DNA of 6,628 nucleotides. Origin: Campylobacteraceae bacterium (GTDB lineage: Bacteria; Campylobacterota; Campylobacteria; Campylobacterales; Sulfurovaceae). Where the stretch lies: positions 1 to 6,628 of the forward strand of contig JALVXO010000259.1 in NCBI GenBank assembly GCA_027022775.1, given 5' to 3'. Position numbers and translations under genes: made by a program. Positions 5,599 through 6,628 of this stretch are shown here, one piece after another. Position 1 is the first letter of the stretch; each line of letters begins with the position of its first letter. Below the pieces are notes generated by a model that was given only the letters and a program-made list of their open reading frames with translations, did no database searches and was not told the origin of the DNA.

Positions 5599-5754
5599 CT
5601 AAGAGATTAGAGCACAGATCGAAGAGCTAACAATGTAGCTCGTCTTTTCTAAGCAGCGCAGCTGCAAATATTAAACGCGGCACAGCTGCACCACTAGCTC
5701 TAAGCTCTCGGCTTTGAGCTTTAAGCTTTTTCAATAAACGCGGATAAGCCGCAC
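5599..5754. repeat. 156-bp palindrome-rich repeat, copy 2 (after glnB)
   Basis: The downstream partner of 5038-5193. The first hairpins are identical. The third keeps pairing through a C-to-T change (GCGGC-ACA-GCTGC, a G-U pair in RNA). The last is altered to GCGGATAAGCCGC and would form only a shorter stem. The internal heptads at 5696-5730 are AGCTCTA AGCTCTC GGCTTTG AGCTTTA AGCTTTT, four substitutions from copy 1 with the 7-base phase kept. The copy starts 8 bases after the glnB stop. Confidence 0.88.
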
Positions 5755-5769
5755 CACAAGCTCTCAGCC

Positions 5770-5792
5770 CATTTAAAGCAAAGCTTTAAATG
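5770..5792. repeat. Perfect palindrome over the hydrolase stop codon
   Basis: CATTTAAAGC-AAA-GCTTTAAATG, a perfect 10-bp stem with a 3-base loop. It includes the last codons and the TAA stop (5773-5775) of the minus-strand hydrolase gene. It could protect or end that transcript, but no T-run follows on either strand. Confidence 0.65.
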
Positions 5793-6384
5793 CACAGCTT
5801 AAAATTTCCCTCCCGTTTTCATAAATAACAGTTTTAAATTCATCACCCGCTTTATAACTGTCAACACCCTTTGGAGTGCCAGTCATTATAATGCTGTAAT
5901 CTTGCAGGGTTTGGAAGCTTTGTATCTCTTTTAAAATCTCTTGCGGTTTATGTATCATCAATTCTATATTTCCATGCTGCTGCAGTTTACCGTTAATGTA
6001 AAGTTTAAATGATAAAGCGTTTATATCGCCATTAAACTCTATAAATTCACTAAAAACCGCAGAGCCGTCGAACGCTTTTGCCCTCTCCCACGGCAAACCT
6101 TTCTGTTTAGCGTAATCTTGCGCTTTTTTGTCGGTAATATCAAGCCCAAAACCGACCCCTGCAATTTCGCCCCCTTTAATTAAAAAACAAAGCTCCCCTT
6201 CAAAGCGGTGGCTCTCGCTAAAAAATTTAAGCTCGCTGCTAATTGCAGAATTTGGCTTATTAAAAATAACCATCTGCCCCGGCATTTCATTGTTTAACTC
6301 TTTAATATGCTCTACGAAATTACGCCCTACACATATAACTTTTGGCGGTATTACTAAATTTCCGTTAAATTTTATGCTATTCAT
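5773..6384 (-). CDS. Fumarylacetoacetate hydrolase (FAH) family protein
   Basis: A 203-residue cytoplasmic enzyme of the FAH superfamily. This group contains small metal-dependent C-C hydrolases and decarboxylases acting on acylpyruvates, oxaloacetate and related keto acids. Landmarks are ICVGRNFVEH (17-26), where family members begin, and the metal ligands E62 and E64 in FEGELCF with D82 in GLDITDKKAQ. WERAKAFDGSAV (99-110) and IIMTGTPKGV (165-174) follow, the usual substrate-loop and GTP-x-G motifs. The length is normal for the short YcgM/FAHD1-like form. The start chosen is ATG at 6382-6384, with AGAGG on the minus strand six bases upstream. A frame extending to 6525 would add 47 hydrophobic residues and run into luxS, and is rejected. 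The C-terminal codons lie in a palindrome. The true substrate is unknown; its neighbour luxS is divergent and functionally unrelated as far as I can tell. Confidence 0.92.
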   Translation of the reverse strand: MNSIKFNGNLVIPPKVICVGRNFVEHIKELNNEMPGQMVIFNKPNSAISSELKFFSESHRFEGELCFLIKGGEIAGVGFGLDITDKKAQDYAKQKGLPWERAKAFDGSAVFSEFIEFNGDINALSFKLYINGKLQQHGNIELMIHKPQEILKEIQSFQTLQDYSIIMTGTPKGVDSYKAGDEFKTVIYENGREILSCAFKALL

Positions 6385-6440
6385 AATTTTCCTCTTAACT
6401 TTTTTGAGTATTATAACCAAAAAACAAAAAAGGATAAACA
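6385..6440. promoter_or_regulatory. Divergent promoter region with overlapping -10 boxes
   Basis: The 56-bp spacer must hold promoters for both the hydrolase and luxS. On the minus strand TATAAT (6415 to 6410) is perfect and lies about 25 bases before the hydrolase ATG. On the plus strand TATAAC (6412-6417) or TATTAT (6409-6414) lies about 23-26 bases before the luxS ATG. The two boxes overlap, and each is preceded on its own strand by T-rich tracts in place of a -35 box. The ribosome sites are AAGGA at 6430-6434 for luxS and AGAGG (minus) at 6391-6395 for the hydrolase. Confidence 0.6.
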
Positions 6441-6628
6441 ATGCCTTTATTAGACAGCTTTTTAGTTGACCACACCAAAATGCCCGCCCCTGCAGTAAGA
6501 GTGGCAAAAACAATGCAAACCCCATGCGGCGATACTATTACGGTTTTTGATTTGCGCTTTTGCAAACCCAATAAAGAGATTATCGGCGAAAAAGGAATTC
6601 ATACGCTAGAGCACCTATTTGCAGGCTT
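6441..6628 (+). CDS. luxS: S-ribosylhomocysteine lyase LuxS, N-terminal part
   Basis: The first 62 codons of luxS are present; the gene runs off the right edge. LuxS is a cytoplasmic iron/zinc enzyme of the activated methyl cycle. It splits S-ribosylhomocysteine into homocysteine and DPD, the precursor of the AI-2 signal. The protein begins MPLLDSFLVDHTKM, continues with APAVRVAKTMQTPCGD and VFDLRFCKPNKE, and reaches GIHTLEHLFAG. H54 and H58 of the HTLEH motif are metal ligands and E57 is the catalytic base; the catalytic cysteine and third ligand fall outside the window. The sequence resembles the Campylobacter/enterobacterial form and not the divergent Helicobacter pylori form. The start is supported by AAGGA six bases upstream. 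A complete family member is about 165-175 residues, so roughly 110 are missing. Confidence 0.97.
   Translation, partial: MPLLDSFLVDHTKMPAPAVRVAKTMQTPCGDTITVFDLRFCKPNKEIIGEKGIHTLEHLFAG

Noticed and set aside
6385..6525. N-terminal extension of the FAH-family protein to an ATG at 6525
   Set aside because: It adds 47 hydrophobic, family-foreign residues, overlaps the luxS start by 85 bases, and lacks a ribosome site; ATG at 6384 has one and begins at the family's normal N-terminus.

Overview
The window looks like a chromosomal segment of a low-GC, Gram-negative bacterium, most likely from the Campylobacterota (epsilon-proteobacteria). The reasons are the AT-rich coding, short AAGGA/AGGAG ribosome sites, T-rich upstream regions with TATAAT-like -10 boxes, periplasmic signal peptides, and a LuxS N-terminus of the Campylobacter/gamma-proteobacterial kind. 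The genus cannot be fixed from this sequence.

Layout. (1) 1-178: the 3' end of a GatB/YqeY-domain protein gene. (2) 179-790: a 612-bp gene-free stretch packed with inverted and tandem repeats. (3) 791-3468: a two-gene, translationally coupled operon (ATGA overlap). It encodes a periplasmic amino-acid-binding protein of the LivJ type and an AGCS-family sodium:amino-acid symporter. (4) 3721-5591: nitrogen genes, an AmtB-type ammonium channel (amt) followed by its P-II regulator (glnB/glnK). (5) 5773-6384, minus strand: a small fumarylacetoacetate-hydrolase-family enzyme. (6) 6441 to the end, plus strand: the start of luxS, divergent from the hydrolase across a 56-bp spacer whose two -10 boxes overlap.

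How the genes work together. The binding protein/symporter pair probably scavenges an amino acid. Amt and P-II form the usual ammonium uptake and gating module: the channel keeps the C-terminal tail that P-II proteins plug, and the P-II protein keeps the T-loop tyrosine. LuxS recycles S-ribosylhomocysteine and produces the AI-2 precursor.

Two things stand out. First, a type I substrate-binding protein that normally serves an ABC transporter is coupled to a secondary symporter, and no ABC permease or ATPase is visible. This could be a binding-protein-dependent sodium symporter, analogous in principle to TRAP or TTT systems. Second, the spacers around these operons carry an unusual repeat family built on a 7-bp period. 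One orientation reads roughly RGCTYTN. Reverse-complement arrays (AGAGNNN) or hairpins lie upstream of it, so the units can fold into large hairpins. Two 156-bp copies, about 94% identical, flank glnB exactly 561 bp apart.
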